Positions 8,259 to 14,460 of a stretch of DNA of 14,460 nucleotides are shown piece after piece (position 1 is the stretch's first letter; every line of letters starts with the position of its first letter). The position numbers were made by a program, and so were the translations under genes. Below the pieces are notes generated by a model. It saw nothing but the letters and a program-made list of their open reading frames with translations. It had not been told where the DNA came from and did no database searches. The stretch covers positions 1 to 14,460 of the forward strand of contig CABSGW010000039.1 in assembly GCA_902477365.1 (NCBI GenBank), given 5' to 3'. Source of the DNA: an uncultured Prevotellaceae bacterium. GTDB lineage: Bacteria; Bacteroidota; Bacteroidia; Bacteroidales; Bacteroidaceae.

Positions 8259-9637
8259 GACAAGTTGATTTAATCGTGATCGGAGCAGGGCCGGGAGGTT
8301 ATGAGACTGCGGTGAAAGCCGCAGAGTCAGGCCTTCTGACCGTCCTTATCGAAGCGCGTAAGGTGGGTGGCACTTGCTTGAATGAGGGTTGTATTCCAAC
8401 TAAATGTTTTTGCAGGAATGCCGCATTGTTGAATGATTTGAAAGAGGCTGACGTATATGGTGTGGAGCATACAGCTTATTCCTTTAACATCGAAAAAGCT
8501 GTTGAGCGTAAAAACCAGGTTGTAGCTTCTTTACAAGCGGGGATAGACGGTTTGCTTAAGCATCCCAATATTATTCGTGTTGCTGGGCATGCACAATTTC
8601 GCGATGCACATACAGTGTATGTTGCGGATGCATTGGATGGGAATGGTGATAGGGTGGAAGATACCTATACAGCACCACACATTTTCATCGCAACTGGTTC
8701 TGAGTCGAATTACCTTCCGATAGAAGGAGCACACTTGCCAGGGGTATATACCTCGAAAGAGATGCTCGACATAACTGTTGTTCCAAAGCGTTTATGCGTA
8801 ATAGGAGGAGGAGTCATCGGATTGGAGTTTGCTTCTATTTTTAATGCCTTTGGCAGTGAGGTTACGGTAGTAGAATTTTGCAAAGAGATTCTCCCGAATT
8901 TTGACGGTGATATTGCTAAAAGACTTCGATTGGCTCTTAAGGGTAAAGGTATCACGTTTATTACGCAAGCCGCCGTGCAACGTATCAGTCAGCTTGCCGA
9001 TGGACAATCCTATGCCGTAAGCTACGAGCAGAAAGGCGGAACAGGCGAGGTGGAGACCGATTTGGTACTTATGGCTGTGGGCCGGAGGGCAAATGTCTTG
9101 TCGTTGAATTTGGACGATGTCGGCATTGTATATGATAAACGTGGTATTGTAACTAACGAATATTTTGAGACCAATATAGCAGGTGTTTACGCCATTGGTG
9201 ATGTAAATGGTAAATGCCAGTTGGCACATGCTGCTACCTTCCAGGGTATGCGTGCACTCAATCATCTGTTGGGTAAAAAAGATCAAATCCGGATGAATGT
9301 GATTCCCGCAGCGGTATTCACGCAGCCAGAGGCTGCTACGGTTGGACTAACTGAAACGCAATGTAAGGAACAACATATCACTTATACCGTTCATAAGGGA
9401 TTTTTCCGTTCAAATGGGAAAGCACTGGCAATGAATGAGTTTGAAGGAATGGTAAAATTGATTGCCGATGATCAGCGAAGATTGATTGGTTGTCATCTTT
9501 TTGGGCCGCATGCTGCCGATCTTGTACAGGAGGTGACGGTATTGATGTGTAAGGACGGTACGTTGGATGATTTACAACAAATTATCCATGCTCATCCAAC
9601 CTTAGGAGAAGTGGTGATGAATGCTTCGTGGGCATAG
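8255..9637 (+). CDS. lpdA: Dihydrolipoyl dehydrogenase (L-protein, E3)
   Basis: FAD enzyme that reoxidises the dihydrolipoyl arm of H-protein and passes electrons to NAD+. Its 460 residues fit the family. Features in order: FAD-binding VIGAGPGGYETAVKAAESG (8-26), redox disulfide GGTCLNEGCIPTK (38-50) with C41 and C46, NAD-binding VIGGGVIGLEFASIF, the second FAD motif GVYAIGDVNG, and the C-terminal HAHPTLGE (445-452) with the expected catalytic His447-Glu452 pair. It is the last gene of the operon and overlaps gcvPB by 4 bases. The position suggests an E3 dedicated to glycine cleavage, though it could also serve 2-oxoacid dehydrogenases if the genome has them. Confidence 0.95.
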   Translation: MRQVDLIVIGAGPGGYETAVKAAESGLLTVLIEARKVGGTCLNEGCIPTKCFCRNAALLNDLKEADVYGVEHTAYSFNIEKAVERKNQVVASLQAGIDGLLKHPNIIRVAGHAQFRDAHTVYVADALDGNGDRVEDTYTAPHIFIATGSESNYLPIEGAHLPGVYTSKEMLDITVVPKRLCVIGGGVIGLEFASIFNAFGSEVTVVEFCKEILPNFDGDIAKRLRLALKGKGITFITQAAVQRISQLADGQSYAVSYEQKGGTGEVETDLVLMAVGRRANVLSLNLDDVGIVYDKRGIVTNEYFETNIAGVYAIGDVNGKCQLAHAATFQGMRALNHLLGKKDQIRMNVIPAAVFTQPEAATVGLTETQCKEQHITYTVHKGFFRSNGKALAMNEFEGMVKLIADDQRRLIGCHLFGPHAADLVQEVTVLMCKDGTLDDLQQIIHAHPTLGEVVMNASWA

Positions 9638-9666
9638 GTTTTGTACGTGCTATATTTGAGCTAAAG

Positions 9667-9702
9667 AAAGGGGAACAGATAAATATACTGTTCTCCTTTT
9701 TG
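9667..9702 (+). terminator. Terminator after the gcv operon
   Basis: Twelve-base arms (9667-9678 pairs with 9688-9699; AAAGGGGAACAG / CTGTTCTCCTTT, one G-U pair) with a 9-base loop end in a run of five T (9697-9701), 29 bases after the lpdA stop. The convergent HTCS gene ends at 9834 and shows no clear hairpin of its own, so this structure may also stop transcription from that side, though its minus-strand U tract is interrupted. Confidence 0.85.
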
Positions 9703-9833
9703 TATGTAAAAAGGACAAATTTATCGGCGGCTTATGAACATGTTGTGATACGTTTTCCTATTACGGTTTATTGTAAGGGAAACGGGTAGGCCTTTATCAA
9801 GGAATATGTTACATGTTTCTTCGGCGAAAATCA
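9703..9833. other. Spacer between convergent lpdA and HTCS genes
   Basis: 131 bases with no open frame of interest. An imperfect pair (CGTTTTCC near 9751 and GGGAAACG near 9778) could form a loose stem, but it lacks a T tract. No promoter, repeat or RNA gene was recognised. Confidence 0.5.
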
Positions 9834-12800
9834 TCAATTACCCCGAAACTCCTGAGGAGTTTGGTTGAAGCGAGCCTTAAAGCAGTGTCTGAAGTAACGT
9901 AATGAGCTGAAACCAGTTTGGTAAGCAATATCCGTTATTTGTAGTTCAGGATTGTTTTTCAGTAAATAGGCAGCCTGTTGCAACCGGGTGTTTGAGATGA
10001 ATTCATTGGGAGTCATGTTGCTCAATGCTTTCAGCTTACTGTAGAGCGAGCTGCGGCTTACGGCTAACTCTTTTGCTAATGTATTGACATCAAAGTCTGG
10101 TTCGGACAAATGCTTTTGAACAATATCTTTTAGCTTTGAAAGGAATTTGGCGTCAATAGTGTTTAAAGCCAATACGGGATTTCCGGTTTCTATAGGAATA
10201 GTTCCGGACAGTTCTTGTCCGAACTTTTGTTTCAGCAATTTACGATTATGCAGAATATTTGCAAGGTGACCCAGTAGCATTTGGTTGTTAAAGGGTTTTT
10301 CAATATAATCGTCCGCTCCGCACCGTAAACCTTCCATCTTCTTGTTTTCAGAAGTCAATGCCGTCAGCAGTACAACCGGAATGTGGCATAAATCAAAGTT
10401 ACTCTTTATTTTGGAACACATTTCAATACCAGACATTTGGGGCATCATGATATCACTTAGAATCAGGTCGGGATGTTCTTCCATAGCCTTTTGCAATCCT
10501 TCTTTACCGTTCATGGCAATGATAATTTTATATAATGGAGCTAGTAGTGACGTCAGAATTTGCAATAATTCCTCGTTATCTTCAACAACCAATATACATT
10601 CTTTGTTTATGGGACTTTCTTGTCTTTCCGAGTCTATTTCGGTGAACTTGCTTCCCGCTTCGTCGGTGGCAGAAAGTGGAATGACAGCAGGGCTGGATGA
10701 ATCCGGTTGGACGAATGTGGTGTAGGCATCCTTTTGAAAGAGGTTTTCCTTAGGCAGAATTACAGTGAAGATCGTACCGTATTCCACGGCGCTTTGTACG
10801 GTTATTTTACCGTGGTGCAGTTCCACCAATTCTTTTGACAAAGCTAACCCGATGCCGCTACCAGGCGAACTGGCCGTTGTGTCTGCCTGATAAAAGTGGT
10901 TGAATATATAAGGTAGGTCAGCCTGAGAGATGCCCTCGCCTGAATCAATTACTTTTATCTCGATTTCTTCTTCTTTGTCACAGACAAACAATTCTACCGT
11001 TCCTTTTTCCGGAGTATGCTTGAAGGCGTTCGAGAGTAGGTTGAAGAATACTTTTTTCAGTTGCCGTCCGTCTCCCCAACACGTCAGGTTTTTAGCTTCT
11101 GCATGAAACTCAAAGTGTATGTTTTGCAGCTGTGCTTGGTCCGTAAAGGTTTGATAGATTTGTTTTAAGTAGGGAATCATATCCAATTGACAAACACGCA
11201 GATGCAGTTTTCCTTTTTCCATTTTTCTAAAATCGAGTAGCTCGGATATCAGTTCTCGGAATTGGAATGTGTTCTTGTACACCTTTTGCAGCCGTGTTCG
11301 TATGTGGGGCGAATGGTTGTCTGATTGTAACAGAGCCTCGATTTGTGAGATGATCAATGTCAAAGGGGTACGGAATTCATGTGAGATATTGGCAAAGAAC
11401 TGGAGTTTCGCTTGTGTAAGTTCTTCGTTTTTCTCTTTCTCAAGTTTTTCTTGTGCCAGTGAAGCACGTAGTTGTATTCTGGTTCGCCAGCTTCTCAAAA
11501 AGAAATACGTAATGGTTGCGATGATACCTATATAAATAAGATATGCTATCCAGGTGGACCACCAGGGAGAATGGATGATGACGGATAGTTCAATGGCATG
11601 TACATTGTCTAGGGAGCTTTGCCGTTTTTCGCGTACAACGAGTTTGTATTTACCTGGGATTAAGTTGGTATATACAATTGTGTTATTATGGGTGGTACTC
11701 CATTCTTTATTGAGCCCTTCCATCCGATATTCGTAAATTTTTCTGTCGGTGTTGTCTATATAGCTGTTGGAAGCAACAGTTATCAATAGATTGTTTTCGT
11801 TGTGTTTCAGGTTTATCTGACGGGCAAAGGGGAGTGCAGTGTTTAATATATGCGTAGATGCCTCGCACGAAACAGGCTTGTCGTTGATGGTTAATGATGA
11901 GAAGTATAAGTTGTACGGTGGAGAGGGAATAGACAAAGACGACTTCATAAAAGAAGTCATACCTGAAGTTCCTCCGACAAATGTTTCGCCGTTACGGCAA
12001 ATCAACAAGCCGCATCCGTCGTTTATGGCCGATAAATGTAATTGGTTTTCTGCATCAAGCATTTTCATTTCTTTGGTTCTGGGATGGCAGACGAGCAGTC
12101 CTTTTTCGTTGGATACGGCCAGGTAACCGTCAGAAGTTGCAGTCAGGTTGTAGCAGTAGCGTACATCAAAGGTCGTGCATGGTATGAAGTGTTTCTTTTT
12201 GAAGTCAAACTCAAATACCCCATCTCCAAGAGTACCCAGATAGATAGTACCATCCGTGTTTTCTGTTATTTTTGATACCTGGAATTTTCCCAATCCTTTT
12301 TCGCCATATTTATAGATCTCTTTTTCAACAGGGTGCTTCATGTTGATTCTTGTTAATTGGTCACGCTGGGCAATCCAAATATAGTGCTGGGAATCAATGA
12401 GGAAAGATGAACCGTTTTTATGGCTCTCTTTCAGAGAGGGGTATAAATAGCTGATAGCTTCTGTTTGAAGGTTTTTCACCAACATACCCTTGTTGGATAG
12501 GATATAAAGGCTGTCTCCTCGTAAGGTCATACCTGAAAGGGATGTACCGGCTTCATCGGTATGGTACTTTATTTTTTTCGTGGTAAGGTCAAAACAAACA
12601 AGGCCTTGTTTGTGTGTCCCTACATAAAGGAAGTCGCGTTGTTGGTCGTATGTGATACATTTTAGGTTGTTGAAGGATGATGTTCCTTGCGGTTTATTGT
12701 CTGTAAAATAATGGGTAAAGAGTCTTGTTTTTCGATCTAGTCGGTTCAAGCCGCCTCCTTCTGTACAAATCCATATATCCCCTCGTTTGTCCTCGACCAT

Positions 12801-13811
12801 ATTGCCGATGAAGAAAAAACTCAGGCAATCGGAACGGTTGGCATCTTCGGAGTAATGTTTGAAGAAGTCCATCTGAGGATTGAAGTAGTGTACTCCTCCA
12901 TAATATGTTCCTACCCAAATGGTTCCTTGTACATCTTTATAAAGTGAGAAGATAGAAGAATGCCTCAAACTGCCTGGTTGTGTATCTTTTTGGAAATAAG
13001 ATACATTACCTAGGGTGTCAATTTTATTCAATCCCTTGAACGTACCTACCCAAATAGAACCTTCATTGTCTTCAACAAAGCAGCGTATGTCATTGTCGGA
13101 TAGGGTAAATTCCTTTTTGATGCTGAATGGTTGGTTGCCGTCTTTACTTTCTATTTGGTACATGCCTTGGCGATAGGCTGCGACCCACACTCTTCCTTTT
13201 GTGTCTTTGTAGAGTGAGTGCACCTGGACGTTGGGAAGGACGCAAACAGGTGTCTGATTCTCGAGATTGCTTATTTGGTATAATCCGTCTGATGTACCAA
13301 TCCATACATGTCCGTTTTCGTCAGGATATAGGCATGTTATGTTTTTCGCAGGCTTCAGTTGATAGGCAAAGGTGAATTGTTCTTTTTTCCTGTCCCATTT
13401 AAAAACAGAGTCACGCGTGGTCGTCCAAACGTCCTGCCCATCTACGCGTAAGCAACTCGCGTGTTGTTTTAAAAGAAAAAAACGTTCCTTGTGGAGGTCG
13501 TAACGGATTAGGGAGTTGTCTGAAATGAAGAAAAGATTGCCTTGTTTGTCACTTGTCAGATTATAGTATTCATTGCCCAAGAAATTTCGAGTGATGTCGG
13601 GCGAGGGCTTATAGGTGGTCATTGAGTTTCCGTCATAGCAGCTCAATCCTTCTAATGTACCAAACCACATTCTTCCCAACTCGTCTTGGCAAATCGACAT
13701 GACAGATATTTGGGGAAGCCCGTTTGTCTTGTCCAAGTGTTTAAAATAGATATTGCCTTGAAGTGCGAATGGTATTATCAGAAACAGACAGAAGAGTATA
13801 TGCTTTTTCAT
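9834..13811 (-). CDS. Hybrid two-component system regulator (HTCS)
   Basis: Single-protein signalling system, 1325 residues. Order: signal peptide or anchor MKKHILFCLFLIIPFALQG (1-19); periplasmic beta-propeller sensor (about 25-630) with repeated blades such as MWFGTLEG, VWIGTSDG, IWVGTFKG and IWVGTYYGG; Y_Y_Y domain (665-745); membrane helix (753-775); histidine kinase with NISHEFRTP (H811), N-box NLLSNAFKHTP, DSGEGIS and GSGIGLALSKELV; receiver (1072-1190) with E1077/D1078, phospho-acceptor D1120 in LSDIMMPQ and K1172; AraC-type helix-turn-helix (1223-1323). All catalytic residues are present. ATG at 13811 is chosen because it opens a clear signal peptide; the longer frame from TTG at 13856 would bury it. 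HTCS proteins usually sense glycan pieces in the periplasm and switch on neighbouring polysaccharide-use genes. None lies next to it here, so the ligand and targets are unknown. Confidence 0.95.
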   Translation of the reverse strand: MKKHILFCLFLIIPFALQGNIYFKHLDKTNGLPQISVMSICQDELGRMWFGTLEGLSCYDGNSMTTYKPSPDITRNFLGNEYYNLTSDKQGNLFFISDNSLIRYDLHKERFFLLKQHASCLRVDGQDVWTTTRDSVFKWDRKKEQFTFAYQLKPAKNITCLYPDENGHVWIGTSDGLYQISNLENQTPVCVLPNVQVHSLYKDTKGRVWVAAYRQGMYQIESKDGNQPFSIKKEFTLSDNDIRCFVEDNEGSIWVGTFKGLNKIDTLGNVSYFQKDTQPGSLRHSSIFSLYKDVQGTIWVGTYYGGVHYFNPQMDFFKHYSEDANRSDCLSFFFIGNMVEDKRGDIWICTEGGGLNRLDRKTRLFTHYFTDNKPQGTSSFNNLKCITYDQQRDFLYVGTHKQGLVCFDLTTKKIKYHTDEAGTSLSGMTLRGDSLYILSNKGMLVKNLQTEAISYLYPSLKESHKNGSSFLIDSQHYIWIAQRDQLTRINMKHPVEKEIYKYGEKGLGKFQVSKITENTDGTIYLGTLGDGVFEFDFKKKHFIPCTTFDVRYCYNLTATSDGYLAVSNEKGLLVCHPRTKEMKMLDAENQLHLSAINDGCGLLICRNGETFVGGTSGMTSFMKSSLSIPSPPYNLYFSSLTINDKPVSCEASTHILNTALPFARQINLKHNENNLLITVASNSYIDNTDRKIYEYRMEGLNKEWSTTHNNTIVYTNLIPGKYKLVVREKRQSSLDNVHAIELSVIIHSPWWSTWIAYLIYIGIIATITYFFLRSWRTRIQLRASLAQEKLEKEKNEELTQAKLQFFANISHEFRTPLTLIISQIEALLQSDNHSPHIRTRLQKVYKNTFQFRELISELLDFRKMEKGKLHLRVCQLDMIPYLKQIYQTFTDQAQLQNIHFEFHAEAKNLTCWGDGRQLKKVFFNLLSNAFKHTPEKGTVELFVCDKEEEIEIKVIDSGEGISQADLPYIFNHFYQADTTASSPGSGIGLALSKELVELHHGKITVQSAVEYGTIFTVILPKENLFQKDAYTTFVQPDSSSPAVIPLSATDEAGSKFTEIDSERQESPINKECILVVEDNEELLQILTSLLAPLYKIIIAMNGKEGLQKAMEEHPDLILSDIMMPQMSGIEMCSKIKSNFDLCHIPVVLLTALTSENKKMEGLRCGADDYIEKPFNNQMLLGHLANILHNRKLLKQKFGQELSGTIPIETGNPVLALNTIDAKFLSKLKDIVQKHLSEPDFDVNTLAKELAVSRSSLYSKLKALSNMTPNEFISNTRLQQAAYLLKNNPELQITDIAYQTGFSSLRYFRHCFKARFNQTPQEFRGN

Positions 13812-13884
13812 CGGTATCGCGTTTTCTATTCTTGAGTGAATGGTGTTTGGTTGCAAACAGGCATTTGATTTTTGGGGATTACTA

Positions 13885-13892
13885 CAAAAATA
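13885..13892 (-). promoter_or_regulatory. Possible -7 element for the HTCS gene
   Basis: Read on the minus strand this is TATTTTTG, a full match to TAnnTTTG, 73 bases before the HTCS start codon. The expected TTTG about 20 bases further upstream (near 13912-13916) is not present, so only half of the pattern is supported. Confidence 0.35.
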
Positions 13893-14054
13893 GGAATTTA
13901 TTCGAGATTACGCACGATTGTTAGGATACGATTTACAGCTGACCATATCGGTGAATGTTCAACATGGGTTGTTATGGCAGTTGTCAACCATGAATGCGTG
14001 TACAGAATTGATGCGTGTGGGACGTACACACTACCAGCCAATTCAGATGAGTAC
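13893..14054. other. Intergenic DNA between HTCS and tRNA-Thr
   Basis: No convincing gene lies here. Visible are a repeated ATGCGTGT (13994-14001 and 14011-14018) and a loose inverted pair GGTTG / CAACC around 13967-13990. Plus-strand open frames run through this region and across the tRNA, but they show no family resemblance and are judged spurious. No known RNA class was recognised. Confidence 0.4.
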
Positions 14055-14100
14055 TCAAAAAAGACTTTTTCAAACAGAAATGTTGAAAAAGCCTTTTTTG
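14055..14100 (-). terminator. Terminator of the tRNA-Thr gene
   Basis: A long stem (14055-14073 against 14083-14101, 19 pairs including one G-U) with a 9-base loop directly follows the tRNA 3' end on the minus strand. The descending arm ends in six U, as expected for intrinsic termination. The plus-strand copy also has a T run, so it could work in both directions. Confidence 0.85.
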
Positions 14101-14173
14101 AGCCGAAAGCCGGACTCGAACCGGCGACCTATTCATTACGAATGAATTGCTCTACCAACTGAGCTATTTCGGC
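14101..14173 (-). tRNA. tRNA-Thr, anticodon CGT
   Basis: 73-base cloverleaf without encoded CCA. The acceptor stem GCCGAAA pairs with TTTCGGC, with T as discriminator. The D arm is GCTC / GAGC with loop AGTTGGTA, the anticodon stem ATTCA / TGAAT holds loop TTCGTAA (anticodon CGT, reading ACG), and the T arm is GCCGG TTCGAGT CCGGC. All stems pair fully. A promoter lies just upstream and a terminator just downstream, so it is a single-gene unit. Confidence 0.96.
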
Positions 14174-14183
14174 GATTGCGGTG

Positions 14184-14214
14184 CAAAGTTAGAATATTTT
14201 TTTTGAACAACAAA
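14184..14214 (-). promoter_or_regulatory. Promoter of tRNA-Thr
   Basis: On the minus strand TTTG (14211-14214) is followed after 19 bases by TAACTTTG (14184-14191), an exact fit to the Bacteroidetes pattern. The predicted start, a few bases after 14184, falls almost at the tRNA 5' end at 14173, so the leader is very short. Confidence 0.75.
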
Positions 14215-14227
14215 ACACAGTCAACAG

Positions 14228-14247
14228 ACGAAAAATGTCTTTTTCGT
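14228..14247. repeat. Perfect inverted repeat between tRNA-Thr and mltG promoters
   Basis: Eight-base arms ACGAAAAA and TTTTTCGT surround TGTC. The element lies between the -33 box of the tRNA promoter and that proposed for the plus-strand gene. It could be an operator or simply A/T-tract symmetry. No T tract follows the stem beyond the arm itself, so it does not look like a terminator. Confidence 0.35.
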
Positions 14248-14256
14248 ACAGATTGC

Positions 14257-14289
14257 TTGTTATTTATGCGGGGTAATGCTGTATATTTG
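14257..14289 (+). promoter_or_regulatory. Probable promoter of the mltG-like gene
   Basis: TATATTTG at 14282-14289 matches TAnnTTTG exactly. A TTGT at 14257-14260, 21 bases upstream, is a weak -33 element. Transcription would begin near 14295-14300, leaving about 15 bases before the ATG at 14312. Confidence 0.55.
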
Positions 14290-14311
14290 CAGAAATAAAG
14301 TGTAATCATAA

Positions 14312-14460
14312 ATGAATCGGTCTAACTATTTGAAGGCTATTCTTGTCGGAGTGCCTGTTTTTTTATTAGGGGTATTTTCTTTCATTTACTACCTGTTTTT
14401 TGCCATTCCTTTCACAACGGGTGGGAATACCTATCTGTATATAGACAAAGACGATACCGT
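14312..14460 (+). CDS. mltG: Probable endolytic transglycosylase MltG, N-terminus (partial)
   Basis: The frame opens at ATG 14312 and runs off the window after about 49 codons. It begins with a short basic tip (MNRSNYLKA), then a membrane helix of about 20 residues (ILVGVPVFLLGVFSFIYYLFF), then NTYLYIDKDDTV. A cytoplasmic tip, one membrane helix and a Y-I-D-x-D-D-T motif soon after it resemble Bacteroidales MltG (YceG-like), which cuts nascent peptidoglycan strands at the membrane. The catalytic region lies outside the window, so the name rests on this N-terminal motif. No Shine-Dalgarno is present, as usual for the group. Confidence 0.7.
   Translation, partial: MNRSNYLKAILVGVPVFLLGVFSFIYYLFFAIPFTTGGNTYLYIDKDDT

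Noticed and set aside
8792..9286. Minus-strand open frame of 164 codons inside lpdA
   Set aside because: It is antisense to strongly conserved lpdA motifs, has no recognisable domain and no promoter; a shadow frame.
13812..13856. Extension of the HTCS frame to TTG 13856
   Set aside because: It would place 15 polar residues before a clear signal peptide that begins at ATG 13811.
13994..14018. Direct repeat ATGCGTGT twice, 17 bases apart
   Set aside because: Two short copies only, with differing flanks; too little to call a repeat array or binding-site pair.
13872..14162. Plus-strand open frame of 96 codons, and a second of 75 codons, crossing the tRNA
   Set aside because: The ends (KAGLEPATYS and SRKPDSNRRP) are the familiar false translation of the antisense strand of a tRNA; no family resemblance elsewhere in the frames.
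14101..14173. tRNA-Thr as an integration site for a mobile element
   Set aside because: No integrase gene and no repeated copy of the tRNA 3' end was noticed in the window; neighbours look like ordinary chromosomal genes.

Overview
The window looks like chromosomal DNA of a Bacteroidales species (Bacteroides, Phocaeicola, Prevotella or a relative). Three things point there: promoters fit the Bacteroidetes pattern (TTTG at -33, TAnnTTTG at -7), most genes lack a Shine-Dalgarno sequence, and there is a full-length hybrid two-component system (HTCS), a regulator type typical of this group. The genus cannot be fixed from the sequence alone.

Layout. (1) Positions 1-2754 hold the end of a glycogen operon: the last codons of a probable glycogen synthase, then a complete alpha-glucan phosphorylase (glgP), closed by a strong terminator hairpin. 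(2) Positions 2868-9702 hold one compact operon for the whole glycine cleavage system. It has a good promoter whose -33 box lies inside a 17-bp palindrome. The order is lipoate-protein ligase joined in frame to T-protein (lplA-gcvT), H-protein (gcvH), the two-subunit P-protein (gcvPA, gcvPB) and dihydrolipoamide dehydrogenase (L-protein), followed by a terminator. Gaps inside the operon run from 36 bases down to a 4-base overlap. (3) Positions 9834-13811, on the minus strand and convergent with the operon, encode a 1325-residue HTCS: periplasmic beta-propeller sensor, membrane helix, histidine kinase, receiver and AraC-type DNA-binding domain. (4) Positions 14055-14214 hold a minus-strand tRNA-Thr(CGT) with its own promoter and terminator. 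(5) From 14312, on the plus strand, begins a membrane-anchored protein that is probably MltG, cut by the window end.

How the genes work together. The operon carries everything needed to oxidise glycine: P decarboxylates it, H carries the aminomethyl group on a lipoyl arm, T passes the one-carbon unit to tetrahydrofolate and releases ammonia, and L reoxidises the arm. The ligase attaches lipoate to H. It is read as one polypeptide with T, the protein that receives the loaded H-protein, and this fusion is the most unusual feature of the window. The HTCS has no susC/susD or glycoside hydrolase genes beside it here, so its target is unknown. No mobile element, CRISPR array or defence system was seen.
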